Shown one piece after another: positions 45,767 to 54,326 of a DNA stretch of 64,000 bases. How positions within the stretch are numbered: position 1 is the stretch's first letter; every line of letters starts with the position of its first letter. A model generated the notes under the pieces. The model worked only from the letters and a program-made list of their open reading frames with translations, ran no database searches and was not told the DNA's origin. Position numbers and translations under genes: made by a program. Origin of the DNA: Gammaproteobacteria bacterium LSUCC0096 (lineage in GTDB: Bacteria > Pseudomonadota > Gammaproteobacteria > Pseudomonadales > Litorivicinaceae); assembly GCA_008087055.1 (NCBI GenBank), contig VIEA01000001.1, positions 610,415-674,414 of the forward strand, in the 5' to 3' direction.

Positions 45767-46766
45767 TTTGACTGGATTAACGACACTTAAGCTACCATTT
45801 CATGCGGCATCAGTCCTGAAGCTCTCATCGATTGAAAATGTGTGTGTTTCGATGCCTGAGCTTGGCTCTACACCCCGTCTAATCTTAGGAGGTGGAAGTA
45901 ACCTCGTTGTGTTGGAGCCTGAATTTGATGGCGTTGTGTTAAGGCCCGAAATTAAATGCTTTGAAGTGACAGAATCGGGGTCTGACATATTCCTAGAAGT
46001 TGGTGCAGGTCATCAATGGCATGACATTGTGATGCAGACGCTAGAGCGCGGGTGGTTCGGCCTTGAGAATCTCGCATTAATTCCAGGATGGGTGGGTGCA
46101 GCTCCGGTTCAGAACATCGGAGCATACGGTGTTGAGCTTAAAGACCACTGCCATCGCGTCAAGTTATATGATTTCGAAGAAGAGGCAGTCATCGAGCTCG
46201 AAGCGTCAGCGCTGAAGTTTGGATATCGTCACTCGATTTTGAAAGAGGCACCGGATCGTTTTCTTGTGTTAACCGTGACCTTAAAGCTCTCAACAGTTCC
46301 GAATCCGCGTGTGGGATATGGAGCGATCACAGATGAATTAGAGAAACAGAATCTGAGTCCATCGAATCCGTGTGATATTGCGAAGGCTGTGATATCAATT
46401 CGTCAATCGAAGCTTCCAGATCCGTCTGTTACTCCAAACGTGGGTTCGTTCTTTAAGAACCCAGTCGTTCGGAGTGAGGTGGCTGAGCGTCTGAAGGCTG
46501 AGTTTCCTGACATGCCAACCTATCCTGATGGTGAACAAACAAAATTAGCTGCAGGTTGGTTAATAGACCAACTGGGCCTTAAAGGTCATCAAGTGGGTGG
46601 TTTTTCGGTGCATGACCGTCAAGCATTGGTATTGACCAACGATGGGAATGGAAACGCGGATGAACTCAAGGAACTTGTGGCTTTGATTCGTTCTTCTGTC
46701 AAAGCCACATTTGGACTGAGTTTGGCGGTCGAACCAACCCAACTGGGTCAGTTCAACCGAACCTAA
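45759..46766 (+). CDS. murB: UDP-N-acetylenolpyruvoylglucosamine reductase MurB
   Basis: FAD-dependent reduction of UDP-GlcNAc-enolpyruvate to UDP-MurNAc; 335 aa, the E. coli-like type I length. FAD-binding motifs are LGGGSNLVVLEPEFDG and IPGWVGAAPVQNIGAYG. The catalytic Ser is in TPNVGSFFKNPVV and a conserved Glu is near the C-terminus (AVEPTQLGQF). The start is a GTG at 45759 inside the end of kdsB. The stop lies one base from the convergent rne stop. Confidence 0.95.
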   Translation: MFDLTGLTTLKLPFHAASVLKLSSIENVCVSMPELGSTPRLILGGGSNLVVLEPEFDGVVLRPEIKCFEVTESGSDIFLEVGAGHQWHDIVMQTLERGWFGLENLALIPGWVGAAPVQNIGAYGVELKDHCHRVKLYDFEEEAVIELEASALKFGYRHSILKEAPDRFLVLTVTLKLSTVPNPRVGYGAITDELEKQNLSPSNPCDIAKAVISIRQSKLPDPSVTPNVGSFFKNPVVRSEVAERLKAEFPDMPTYPDGEQTKLAAGWLIDQLGLKGHQVGGFSVHDRQALVLTNDGNGNADELKELVALIRSSVKATFGLSLAVEPTQLGQFNRT

Positions 46767-46767
46767 C

Positions 46768-49740
46768 TTATTCAGTTTCAGTTGTTTCCTGTGGCGCTGA
46801 ATCCGTTCCTTGCGCTGGGGTATCCGCTTTACGTGGGCGACCACGGCCGCGGCCACGCTTAGGTTTGTCGGCGTCTTCCGTCGATGCGGTTGCGCTTGCA
46901 TCGACACTGTCTTCGAGCAGTTGCGCTTTGAGATCGGAAACTGAGGGCGCAGCGCTACTTTCAGTTGTTGCTTCAGTAGCAGCGCGACGGCGACCACGAC
47001 CGCGTCCACGTTTCGGCTTATCCGAATCCTCGTTAACTTCGGTTTCGGCACCCTTATCAGTTGCTGGCTCTTCAGCTACTGGTTGCGACGCTACTTCGGA
47101 GACCACTTCTGTTGGTGTTTCTTCAGCTTTTGCCTTTGGCTTACGGCCTCTGCGAGCTGGTTTTTTCGTAGGCTCTTCTGTCGTCTCGCTTGTTTCTGTC
47201 TCTATTGCTGGCGCGTTTTCTGGCTCAGCTTGAGTGGCTACCGGTTCGGCCTGGGCGTCTGCATTATTCTCTTCTGCAATTCCTGATTTACGAGGACGAC
47301 CGCGACCACGGCTGGCGCGTTTTGGCTTCTCTTCAGATGTTGCTTCTGCAGGCGTTACTTCCGCAGGCATTACTTCTACAACAGTTTCTGCCTCAGGCGC
47401 TTTCGCTTCAGTTGCAGGTTCAGCCACCTCTGTCTGTGCCACTGTTGTTTCAGTTGTATTACCAGACTCCTCGTTTCGACGTGCTCCGCGACGACCGCGA
47501 CGTGCACGCTTGGGTTTTTCTGATTCAGACATGAGTCCTTCGTTCAGTACGGGAGCATCATCGATGGTCGTTTCACCGGAAGTCGTTGCATGCGCTTCAA
47601 GCTGTGCTTCTTGGCTGGCAATGGCGTTTTCCCCACGTTGCTTTCGTTGTGCACGCTTTGGACGCGGGGTCAGATTTTCGTCATGTGCTTTGAGCTCAGC
47701 CTCACGCTCTGGAGAGACTTCTTGGGTTTGAGGTGTTTGAACCTCGTTCTCCATGACCTCTGGGTTCTCAGAGCGGTTTTTATTGCGTCGACGTCGACGT
47801 CGACGACCACCTTGTGATCCGTCTGCTGTGCGCTCTGTTTCTTGTGTCTGAGGTCCACGGTTATTTTGTGGACGATTGGTTTGATCGCCGTCTGTGCGAT
47901 CTCGGCGATCGTTGTTTTTGTTATTGCGACGTCGATTGTTTTGGCTTGAGCGGCGATTCGCTTGCTCATCCTCAGCATCACCAAACAAGAAACCGAAGAC
48001 ACGTGACAGCAACGACTTTTGCTGAGGCTTACCTTGGCGGCGACGCGCGCTCTCGGGACGCTTTTTGCGCCCGATGCTTTCATCTCGATCGCTTTCTTCG
48101 ACTTTAACGGGTTCAGGAGCGCGCTCTGGCGCTGGTGTTTTTGGTTTGATATCGGTAACGAGTGCTTGTTCGCGCTCTTCGGCTTGTTTTGCACGGACAA
48201 GCTCGGGTTCAGGCGCAGGAGTCGATGATTGAATATCAATCGAAAGCTCGAGGTTTGCCACTTGTGGATCATCGTCACGAAGGCGCTGAAGGTCGTAATT
48301 CGGTGTTTCCATGTTTGGATTTGGAATCACCAATACACGTACTTTATGACGGCGTTGGATGGATTCGAGCTGTTGGCGCTTTTCGTTTAAGAGGAATGTA
48401 CCGACTGGAACAGGGACCTGAACGCGGACTTCACCCGTCCGTTCTTTGACTGTCTCATCTTCCAATAAACGCAGAATCTGCAGTGCAAGCGATTGCACGT
48501 CACGGATACTGCCTTGACCATGGCAGCGTGGGCATACCACACCGCTTGTTTCACCGAGTGATGGGCGAAGACGCTGGCGACTCATTTCAAGAAGGCCAAA
48601 TCGTGAAATACGGCCGATTTGAACTCTCGCGCGATCAGATTTCAGAGCATCTTTTAGTCGGTTTTCTACAGCCTTTTGATTTTTGTTAGCAGACATGTCG
48701 ATGAAATCGATAACGACTAAACCACCCATGTCACGAAGACGCAGTTGACGAGCAATCTCGTCTGCGGCCTCTAAATTCGTATGCAGTGCTGTTTCTTCGA
48801 TGTCTCCGCCTTTCGTTGCACGCGCAGAGTTGATATCAATTGAAACCAATGCCTCTGTTGGATCGATAACGATCGCACCACCTGATGGAAGCCGAACTTC
48901 ACGTTGGAACGCCGATTCGATTTGGCCTTCGATCTGGAATCGATTGAAGAGGGGTGTTTCATCTTGGTACAGCTTGACCTTACTACCGTATGACGGCATG
49001 ACCTGTTGAATGAGGTCTTTTGCTTTTTCGAAGACTTGTTCGTTATCGACAAGAACTTCGCCGATGTCTTGGCGGAGATAATCACGAATCGCGCGAACAA
49101 TGACATTCGATTCTTGATAGATCAAAAAAGGTGCTACTCCGGAAAGCGCTGCCTTGCGGATCGCTTGCCATGCAGTATCTAAGTAATCGAGGTCCCACTG
49201 GAGCTCTTCAACAGACCGCCCAACACCTGCGGTACGGATGATAATGCCTGCGCCTTGGGCAATTGTCAGGTTGGCAAGTTTATCGCGCAGTTCAGCACGA
49301 TCTTCCCCTTCAATTCGGCGCGAAATACCACCGGCATCTGGGTTGTTTGGCATGAGAACCAAATAACGGCCAGCTAGTGAGATATAAGTCGTGAGAGCGG
49401 CGCCTTTGGTTCCACGCTCTTCTTTCTCGACTTGGACGATCAGCTCTTGGCCTTCTTTTAAGACCTTGTCGATTTTCACACGCTCACCTTCAGTAGGCGT
49501 GTTGTAGAAGTATTCGGGAGAAATTTCTTTCAGTGGTAAGAAACCGTGACGCTCACTACCGAAATCGATAAAAGCAGCTTCAAGACTTGGTTCGATCCGC
49601 GAAATTTTCGCGCGATAGATATTGCCTTTTTTCTGTTCACGGTCTGATGACTCGATATCGAGGTCGTAGAGTTTTTGACCGTCGACCATTGCAACGCGAA
49701 TTTCTTCCGCCTGCAGTGCATTAATTAATATACGCTTCAT
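46768..49740 (-). CDS. rne: ribonuclease E
   Basis: Essential endoribonuclease for mRNA decay and rRNA/tRNA processing; 990 aa from the ATG ending at 49740. From there [22 protein letters not shown] follows the E. coli N-terminus. The catalytic half has the S1 domain (residues about 37-120), the metal-binding Asp residues in VSIDINSAR and VVIDFIDM, and the Zn-link CPRCHGQG. The C-terminal half (after about residue 500) is low-complexity and unstructured. It contains Arg-rich segments, a Trp-free scaffold-like region and six basic repeats of the KPKR...RGR type. A long structured leader precedes the gene. Confidence 0.97.
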   Translation of the reverse strand: MKRILINALQAEEIRVAMVDGQKLYDLDIESSDREQKKGNIYRAKISRIEPSLEAAFIDFGSERHGFLPLKEISPEYFYNTPTEGERVKIDKVLKEGQELIVQVEKEERGTKGAALTTYISLAGRYLVLMPNNPDAGGISRRIEGEDRAELRDKLANLTIAQGAGIIIRTAGVGRSVEELQWDLDYLDTAWQAIRKAALSGVAPFLIYQESNVIVRAIRDYLRQDIGEVLVDNEQVFEKAKDLIQQVMPSYGSKVKLYQDETPLFNRFQIEGQIESAFQREVRLPSGGAIVIDPTEALVSIDINSARATKGGDIEETALHTNLEAADEIARQLRLRDMGGLVVIDFIDMSANKNQKAVENRLKDALKSDRARVQIGRISRFGLLEMSRQRLRPSLGETSGVVCPRCHGQGSIRDVQSLALQILRLLEDETVKERTGEVRVQVPVPVGTFLLNEKRQQLESIQRRHKVRVLVIPNPNMETPNYDLQRLRDDDPQVANLELSIDIQSSTPAPEPELVRAKQAEEREQALVTDIKPKTPAPERAPEPVKVEESDRDESIGRKKRPESARRRQGKPQQKSLLSRVFGFLFGDAEDEQANRRSSQNNRRRNNKNNDRRDRTDGDQTNRPQNNRGPQTQETERTADGSQGGRRRRRRRNKNRSENPEVMENEVQTPQTQEVSPEREAELKAHDENLTPRPKRAQRKQRGENAIASQEAQLEAHATTSGETTIDDAPVLNEGLMSESEKPKRARRGRRGARRNEESGNTTETTVAQTEVAEPATEAKAPEAETVVEVMPAEVTPAEATSEEKPKRASRGRGRPRKSGIAEENNADAQAEPVATQAEPENAPAIETETSETTEEPTKKPARRGRKPKAKAEETPTEVVSEVASQPVAEEPATDKGAETEVNEDSDKPKRGRGRGRRRAATEATTESSAAPSVSDLKAQLLEDSVDASATASTEDADKPKRGRGRGRPRKADTPAQGTDSAPQETTETE
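46828..47670 (-). repeat. rne: basic AT-hook-like repeats in the RNase E tail
   Basis: Six Lys/Arg/Gly-rich segments are spaced through the last 300 codons of rne: [67 protein letters not shown] and [11 protein letters not shown]. Acidic Ala/Glu/Thr-rich spacers of roughly 35-60 residues separate them. They resemble AT-hook or RNA-binding basic motifs. Confidence 0.8.
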
Positions 49741-50024
49741 TGTAAGTGGCAACCTTCATGGTTTGATCGCCACGATCTCAGAGGGCTAGCTATACTAACC
49801 ATGGCCCAACCGTAAAATCGGTCGGGCGACAAGACACATTGTAAAGGGCTCGACCGGTATACCGGGAGCCCGGAATTTCTTTGTTACTGCAGGCTATCCT
49901 GCCGACACATTGATATGTGTTTGTCCCAGCTTTGCTGGCCCGCCAAGATCGGGCGGGATTATTTCAACTCCGGAAAACCGGAGGTCTCATTCGGCTTTAG
50001 GGAGTCTTGACTCAACCTAAAGTA
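49741..50024 (-). ncRNA. structured 5' leader of rne (eight predicted hairpins)
   Basis: This 338-bp gap before divergent rluC has no gene. The predicted rne leader holds, from its 5' end: a long stem (49995-50022); CTCCGG/CCGGAG with an AAAA loop (49968-49983); CCCGCC/GGCGGG (49939-49957); CCAGC/GCTGG (49926-49938); ACACAT/ATGTGT (49905-49920); GCAGG/CCTGC (49889-49902); a two-part stem (49846-49871); and GCCC-ACCG/CGGT-GGGC (49804-49827). In E. coli the rne leader binds RNase E and mediates autoregulation. The same role is inferred here. Confidence 0.72.
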
Positions 50025-50030
50025 GTCTGG

Positions 50031-50059
50031 AGCATAACAGCGCATGTCGCTTGCGGCAA
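50031..50059 (-). promoter_or_regulatory. predicted rne promoter
   Basis: On the minus strand TTGCCG (50054-50059) and TATGCT (50031-50036) are 17 bp apart. The predicted start, near 50024, falls just before the first leader hairpin, giving a 5' untranslated region of about 284 nt. Confidence 0.55.
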
Positions 50060-50078
50060 TGCATCATGGAGAAAGTGA

Positions 50079-51026
50079 GTGGAAAAGAAAGTCCAATGGG
50101 TGACTGTAGACGCCGCCAAGGAAGGGCAACGGCTTGATAATTTTTTATCAAGTCAGCTGAAAGGGCTTCCAAAGGGGCGTATTTATAAAATGATCCGGAC
50201 CGGTGAAGTTCGGATCAACAAAGGACGTTGTAAACCTGACTCACGTGTATCCGCTGGTGATGTCGTTCGAATCCCACCGGTTGATTTGGAGCCGCCCAAA
50301 GAGCAGGTTGCTCATCGCGGGATTCAGATGAAGTTGTCTGATGCGCTGATTTACGAAGATGAAGATATCTTGGTGTTGAATAAACCTTCGGGTTTAGCGG
50401 TTCATGGTGGTTCTGGTTTATCAACTGGGTTAATTGAGCAGTTGCGTCTGGCGCGACCCGAAGAGAAATTCTTAGAGTTGGTTCATCGGCTTGACCGGGA
50501 AACCAGTGGTTGTTTATTGGTTGCACGCAGGCCATCGGCGTTGCGCCGTTTGCACAAACAATTGCGCGATCAAGATAAATCCTTGCAAAAACGATATGTG
50601 GCTTTAGTTGCTGGAAAATGGCCTCAATATCTTGTTGATGTCGAAGCGCCGCTTGAGAAGTTTGAGCGAGGGGGAGAGCGAATTGTTCAGGTCACTGAGA
50701 ATGGCAAGCCTTCTCATACCCGCATCCGCATTCTTGAGCATTTAGACGGTTGTACTTTAATTGAGGCCGAACCTGTCACTGGGCGGACGCATCAGATACG
50801 TGTTCATGCCGCCTATTACAAACATGCGGTATTAGGTGATCCTAAATATCAGCATGATGATTCGCGTGATCAATGGCGAGCTCGAGGCATTAATGGACTG
50901 TGTTTGCACAGTCGTTCGATTGGCTTTAAGGGAGCGACGGGGCATCAGGTGACTGTTGTTGCGCCAATCCCTAACCCGATGCAGCGATTTTTAGTGGAAG
51001 CTGGATATGACCCAGACATTTATTAG
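50079..51026 (+). CDS. rluC: 23S rRNA pseudouridine(955/2504/2580) synthase RluC
   Basis: Converts three uridines of 23S rRNA to pseudouridine; 315 aa. An N-terminal S4 RNA-binding domain (GQRLDNFLSSQLKGLPKGRIYKMIRTGEVRINKGR) is followed by the RluA-family catalytic motif VHRLDRETSGCLLVA, with the nucleophilic Asp, and by EAEPVTGRTHQIRVH. The start is GTG at 50079, with GGAG 7 nt upstream. It diverges from rne, the conserved gammaproteobacterial arrangement. Confidence 0.96.
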   Translation: MEKKVQWVTVDAAKEGQRLDNFLSSQLKGLPKGRIYKMIRTGEVRINKGRCKPDSRVSAGDVVRIPPVDLEPPKEQVAHRGIQMKLSDALIYEDEDILVLNKPSGLAVHGGSGLSTGLIEQLRLARPEEKFLELVHRLDRETSGCLLVARRPSALRRLHKQLRDQDKSLQKRYVALVAGKWPQYLVDVEAPLEKFERGGERIVQVTENGKPSHTRIRILEHLDGCTLIEAEPVTGRTHQIRVHAAYYKHAVLGDPKYQHDDSRDQWRARGINGLCLHSRSIGFKGATGHQVTVVAPIPNPMQRFLVEAGYDPDIY

Positions 51027-51037
51027 AGAGGTGATGA

Positions 51038-52051
51038 ATGGCAGAGAATCCTTGGACTGAGGGAGATGAACCCATGAAAGATCCTCATCAATATAAAGAG
51101 ACGGAACGCCTTTGGTCTGTCCTTGAGAAGACATTAGCGTCATCGACAATTGAGCAACGCCGCGCGAGACGTTGGGGTATCTTTTTTAAAACGATCACAT
51201 TCGGCTACATCATCGGTCTCAGTTTGTTCTTAATTAACCAATCAGAACTGCCGGTCGATGCAATGGGCTCTTATACGCACACTGCGGTCGTTCCAATTGA
51301 TGGCGTGATTGCTCCGGGCGAGAGCGCGAACGCCTATGATATTCAACAGAATTTAGAGGCTGCCTTTGAAGCTCCGGGCTCTAAAGGAGTGATGCTGGAG
51401 ATTAATTCACCAGGTGGTAGCCCTGTACAATCAGAGTATGTGTATCGGGCGATCCTAGACTTGAAAGCGCAATATCCAGGAAAGCCTGTGCATGCAGTGA
51501 TTGGAGATATTGGCGCAAGCGGTGCGTATTACATTGCGGCGGCTGCAGATACGATTCATGCCGCACCTGCTTCAATCGTTGGATCGATAGGGGTTGTTTC
51601 GTCCGGTTTTGGGTTCAACGGGCTCCTCGAAAAACTGGGTGTTGACCGTCGTGTGATCACAGCGGGCGAAAACAAAGCAATGCTTGATCCGTTCATGCCT
51701 GAATCGGCGAGCGATAAAAAGCATTTGCAGGGTCTACTCGATGCGACGCATCAGCAGTTCATCGCTCGTGTCAAAGAGGGTCGTGGTGAGCGCCTTACAC
51801 CCGGTGATGAAAACGTGTTTGATGGTCGCGTCTGGAGTGGTGAGCAGGCACTGGTTCTGGGTTTAGTGGATTCGCTCGCAGGTCCTCTTGAGGTTGCACG
51901 AGAATGGATTGGTGCTGAAGAACGGGTGTATTACGTTCAAGATGAGCCACTTTTGAATCAATTCTCTCGAGAGTTTGGGTTCGGTGTTGGGACTGCGCTG
52001 ACCTGGTTGGGCCGTCAAGGAATTTTAAATCCTTGGTCTCTTAGCCACTGA
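51038..52051 (+). CDS. sppA: signal peptide peptidase SppA (short form)
   Basis: Membrane-anchored serine protease that degrades released signal peptides; 337 aa, the single-domain form. One N-terminal helix (TITFGYIIGLSLFLI) precedes the protease. The nucleophilic Ser is in GDIGASGAYYIAAAAD and the general-base Lys in SSGFGFNGLLEKLGVDRR. LEINSPGGSPVQSE is the oxyanion and substrate-groove region. It follows rluC by 11 nt, a common neighbour in Pseudomonas-like genomes. The 3' end overlaps yceF by 37 nt. Confidence 0.93.
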   Translation: MAENPWTEGDEPMKDPHQYKETERLWSVLEKTLASSTIEQRRARRWGIFFKTITFGYIIGLSLFLINQSELPVDAMGSYTHTAVVPIDGVIAPGESANAYDIQQNLEAAFEAPGSKGVMLEINSPGGSPVQSEYVYRAILDLKAQYPGKPVHAVIGDIGASGAYYIAAAADTIHAAPASIVGSIGVVSSGFGFNGLLEKLGVDRRVITAGENKAMLDPFMPESASDKKHLQGLLDATHQQFIARVKEGRGERLTPGDENVFDGRVWSGEQALVLGLVDSLAGPLEVAREWIGAEERVYYVQDEPLLNQFSREFGFGVGTALTWLGRQGILNPWSLSH

Positions 52052-52593
52052 CAGAGCTTGATTAGAGGGAGACCCTCGAGTGCCGTTGGGTCTTCACTTT
52101 TCACGGATGTAAAAAGACTGATTCCCAAGCTTTCGACTTTAAAGCTGCCTGCGCAGTCGAGCGGCATATCTTTTATCACGTAGCGCTCAATTTCCAGAGG
52201 GTCGAGCTCTCTGAGTGTGACGATGACTTCTTCGGTATATGTGATGCAGGGTTGTTTTGGAGCGATAACGCCGACGGACGTAAAAAAAGACACCGTTTGC
52301 CCCGAGAGTTTTTGAAGCATTGCACACGCATTTTCGATGGTGGCTGGCTTGCCTAAGATGACACCGTCAACTTCAGCCGATTGATCTGTGCTAATGACGA
52401 TGGCGTCTGGATGGCGGTCAGCGACGGTTTTTGCTTTGACTTGTGCCAATCGCTCACTGAGTGCGCGAGCTGACTCGCTTCCTTGGGGGCTTTCATCAAT
52501 TGCTGGAGCGTCGGTTGTAAACGCGATCTCGAGTCGTTTGAGGATGTTTTTCTTGTATTGGCTCTCACTAGCCAAGATCACTTCTTGATTCAT
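52015..52593 (-). CDS. yceF: Maf-like nucleotide pyrophosphatase YceF (m7GTP type)
   Basis: House-cleaning nucleotide pyrophosphatase; 192 aa. Maf features are LASESQYKKNILKRL, the catalytic Asp in VISTDQSAEVDG, and CAGSFKVESLGISLF. The last of these, with the DESPQG segment, is characteristic of the YceF subgroup that hydrolyses 7-methyl-GTP (family knowledge). It diverges from yceD. Its final 37 nt lie opposite the end of sppA. Confidence 0.93.
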   Translation of the reverse strand: MNQEVILASESQYKKNILKRLEIAFTTDAPAIDESPQGSESARALSERLAQVKAKTVADRHPDAIVISTDQSAEVDGVILGKPATIENACAMLQKLSGQTVSFFTSVGVIAPKQPCITYTEEVIVTLRELDPLEIERYVIKDMPLDCAGSFKVESLGISLFTSVKSEDPTALEGLPLIKLCQWLRDQGFKIP

Positions 52594-52617
52594 CGTTGAA
52601 TTTCAGCGCTTTAGTCT

Positions 52618-52646
52618 TTGACAGAGGGCCTGCGCATCACTAAAAT
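52618..52646 (+). promoter_or_regulatory. strong predicted sigma70 promoter of the yceD-rpmF-fab operon
   Basis: TTGACA (52618-52623), a 17-bp spacer and TAAAAT (52641-52646) form a near-consensus promoter. Only nine bases separate the -10 from the yceD ATG at 52656, so the message would be leaderless or nearly so. Confidence 0.75.
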
Positions 52647-52655
52647 CCCCCGCCT

Positions 52656-53168
52656 ATGTTTTCAGACACCCTACCTGAGCACCTGAACGCGAATCGCTTC
52701 ATCGATGCGAAGGAGGAGTTATCTGGCCCTCTAGAACCTCAACATTACAAGAGGTTTGCGGAGATGGCGACTTTGTTACCTGGCGGACAGGCAACAGTGC
52801 GCGGATCCAGAGAGCCGTATGGCCCGCGAGTGGTGTCTGGAGAGCTTCAGTGTGAGGCGAGCATGACCTGTCAGCGTTGTTTGCAACCGGTCACAGTAGC
52901 GCTTCAGGGATCAATTCACTGGGGTCTCGTATTTTCCGAGAGGGAAATGCAGAGTCTCGACCAGGACTTGGATCCAATCCTGATAGAAGAAGGTCAACTT
53001 TTTCTAAGACAGGCCATTGAAGACGAAATGGTTTTGTTATTGCCGATTATGCCGATGCATGAATCGTGTGATAACGGATGGATACCGGATCCGGAACCCG
53101 GGGATGTTTCGGAAAAAGAGAGCCCATTTGCGGTGCTCGCTGCGTTAAAGAATGAACAGGGATCCTGA
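52656..53168 (+). CDS. yceD: YceD/DUF177 protein (23S rRNA accumulation protein)
   Basis: Small cytosolic protein, 170 aa, required for normal 23S rRNA accumulation in E. coli and plant plastids. Family features are CQRCLQPVTVALQG, the acidic stretch DLDPILIEEGQLFLRQAIEDEMVLLLPIMPMHE, and the conserved end ESPFAVLAALK. The first Met fits the family N-terminus (LPEHLNANRFIDAKEELSG), so the near-leaderless start looks genuine. It is followed 12 nt later by rpmF, the universal partner. Confidence 0.94.
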   Translation: MFSDTLPEHLNANRFIDAKEELSGPLEPQHYKRFAEMATLLPGGQATVRGSREPYGPRVVSGELQCEASMTCQRCLQPVTVALQGSIHWGLVFSEREMQSLDQDLDPILIEEGQLFLRQAIEDEMVLLLPIMPMHESCDNGWIPDPEPGDVSEKESPFAVLAALKNEQGS

Positions 53169-53180
53169 AGGGAGATCATC

Positions 53181-53381
53181 ATGGCCGTTCAACAGAACAA
53201 AAAATCTCGCTCGCGTCGCGGTATGCGTCGTGCGCATGACTCACTGTCAGGTCCTACGCTGACAACTGACGCGATGACAGGTGAAATCCACCGTCGTCAC
53301 CACGTAAGCCCAGACGGGTTTTACCGTGGTCGTCAGGTCGTGACACCACGTCAAGAAGAAGTTGCAGAAGACGACGAATAG
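53181..53381 (+). CDS. rpmF: 50S ribosomal protein L32
   Basis: Large-subunit protein, 66 aa. It begins [20 protein letters not shown] and contains the family motif [19 protein letters not shown]. There are no zinc-binding cysteine pairs, so it is the Cys-free type. The short acidic tail (EEVAEDDE) is slightly longer than in E. coli (57 aa). GAAGGGAG precedes the ATG. fabD starts only 3 nt after the stop; plsX and fabH, normally here, are absent. Confidence 0.97.
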   Translation: MAVQQNKKSRSRRGMRRAHDSLSGPTLTTDAMTGEIHRRHHVSPDGFYRGRQVVTPRQEEVAEDDE

Positions 53382-53384
53382 TCG

Positions 53385-54326
53385 ATGGCTTTTGCAGCCC
53401 TCTTTCCAGGGCAGGGTTCTCAGACTGTCGGCATGTTGGCCGACTTTGAGTCGGACTGCCCGGAGGTCAAAGATACCTTCACTGAAGCGTCTGATGCACT
53501 TGGCTACGATCTCTGGGCTTTAGCTCAAGAGGGGCCTGCCGAGCAATTATCTCTGACTGAAATCACGCAGCCGCTCATGCTCACTGCAGGGGTGGCTTTA
53601 TACCGTGCTTGGAGTCAGGCAAACGGTCAGAGCGCGTCTTACATGGCTGGCCATAGTCTCGGTGAATACACCGCCTTGACAGCAGCGGGCAGTTTGCAAC
53701 TGGCCGATGCAGTGCAACTCGTTCGCGCACGCGGTCAGTTCATGCAAGAGGCTGTTCCAAACGGAACAGGGGCGATGGCTGCTGTGATTGGTTTAGACGA
53801 TGACAAAATCGAGTCTGTCTGCACTCAGGTTGCAACAGAGACTGGGCTTGTTATTGAAGCGGTCAACTACAATGCACCAGGACAACTGGTAATTGCAGGT
53901 GATGCGGTAGCAGTTGAGGCATCCCTCCCTTTACTCAAAGAAGCTGGCGCCAAACGTGCACTTCCGCTGCCGGTCAGTGCTCCATTTCATTGCGCGTTAA
54001 TGAAACCTGCTGCAGAGCGCTTGCAAGACAAGCTTGATGCGATTGAGGTCAACACACCGTTGGTTCCAGTGATTCAAAACGTCAGTATTCAGCCAGAGTC
54101 AGATGTTTCGGTGATTCGAGCCCAGCTCATCAAACAAACATTCTCACCGGTGCGCTGGACTCAGACCGTTCGGAGCTTCGAAGGACTCGGTATTCAGGCT
54201 GCTGCGGAATTTGGCCCAGGCGCTGTGCTTTGTGGGCTGGCAAAGCGAATTCAAACCGATGCTCAACACTTCCCGCTGGGAACGCATGAGCTATTCACCA
54301 AAGCATTACAGGAAATCAACGGATGA
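53385..54326 (+). CDS. fabD: malonyl-CoA:ACP transacylase FabD
   Basis: Loads malonyl groups onto ACP to supply fatty-acid elongation; 313 aa. The nucleophile motif is GHSLGEYTAL, the catalytic His is in SAPFHCALMKPA, and the first-strand motif LFPGQGSQTVGM is intact. It overlaps fabG by 4 nt (ATGA) and directly follows rpmF. Confidence 0.97.
   Translation: MAFAALFPGQGSQTVGMLADFESDCPEVKDTFTEASDALGYDLWALAQEGPAEQLSLTEITQPLMLTAGVALYRAWSQANGQSASYMAGHSLGEYTALTAAGSLQLADAVQLVRARGQFMQEAVPNGTGAMAAVIGLDDDKIESVCTQVATETGLVIEAVNYNAPGQLVIAGDAVAVEASLPLLKEAGAKRALPLPVSAPFHCALMKPAAERLQDKLDAIEVNTPLVPVIQNVSIQPESDVSVIRAQLIKQTFSPVRWTQTVRSFEGLGIQAAAEFGPGAVLCGLAKRIQTDAQHFPLGTHELFTKALQEING

Noticed and set aside
47670-48278. 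202-codon frame on the minus strand inside rne
   Set aside because: It is a frame shift of the Arg/Gln-rich RNase E tail. The long frame results from biased codons (few stops), not from selection.
49741-50078. rne-rluC gap as a CRISPR array, tRNA or small-protein region
   Set aside because: The hairpins differ in sequence and spacing, there are no repeated units, no tRNA cloverleaf, and no frame with a ribosome site.
52015-52051. Frameshift or missed stop at the sppA 3' end, because of its 37-nt overlap with yceF
   Set aside because: Both proteins have normal family lengths and intact C-termini, and similar overlaps occur at other convergent junctions in the window.
53381-53385. Assembly gap or deletion error at the rpmF/fabD junction
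   Set aside because: Both genes are intact and only 3 nt apart, with normal start and stop codons; nothing suggests a broken join, though only other reads could exclude it.
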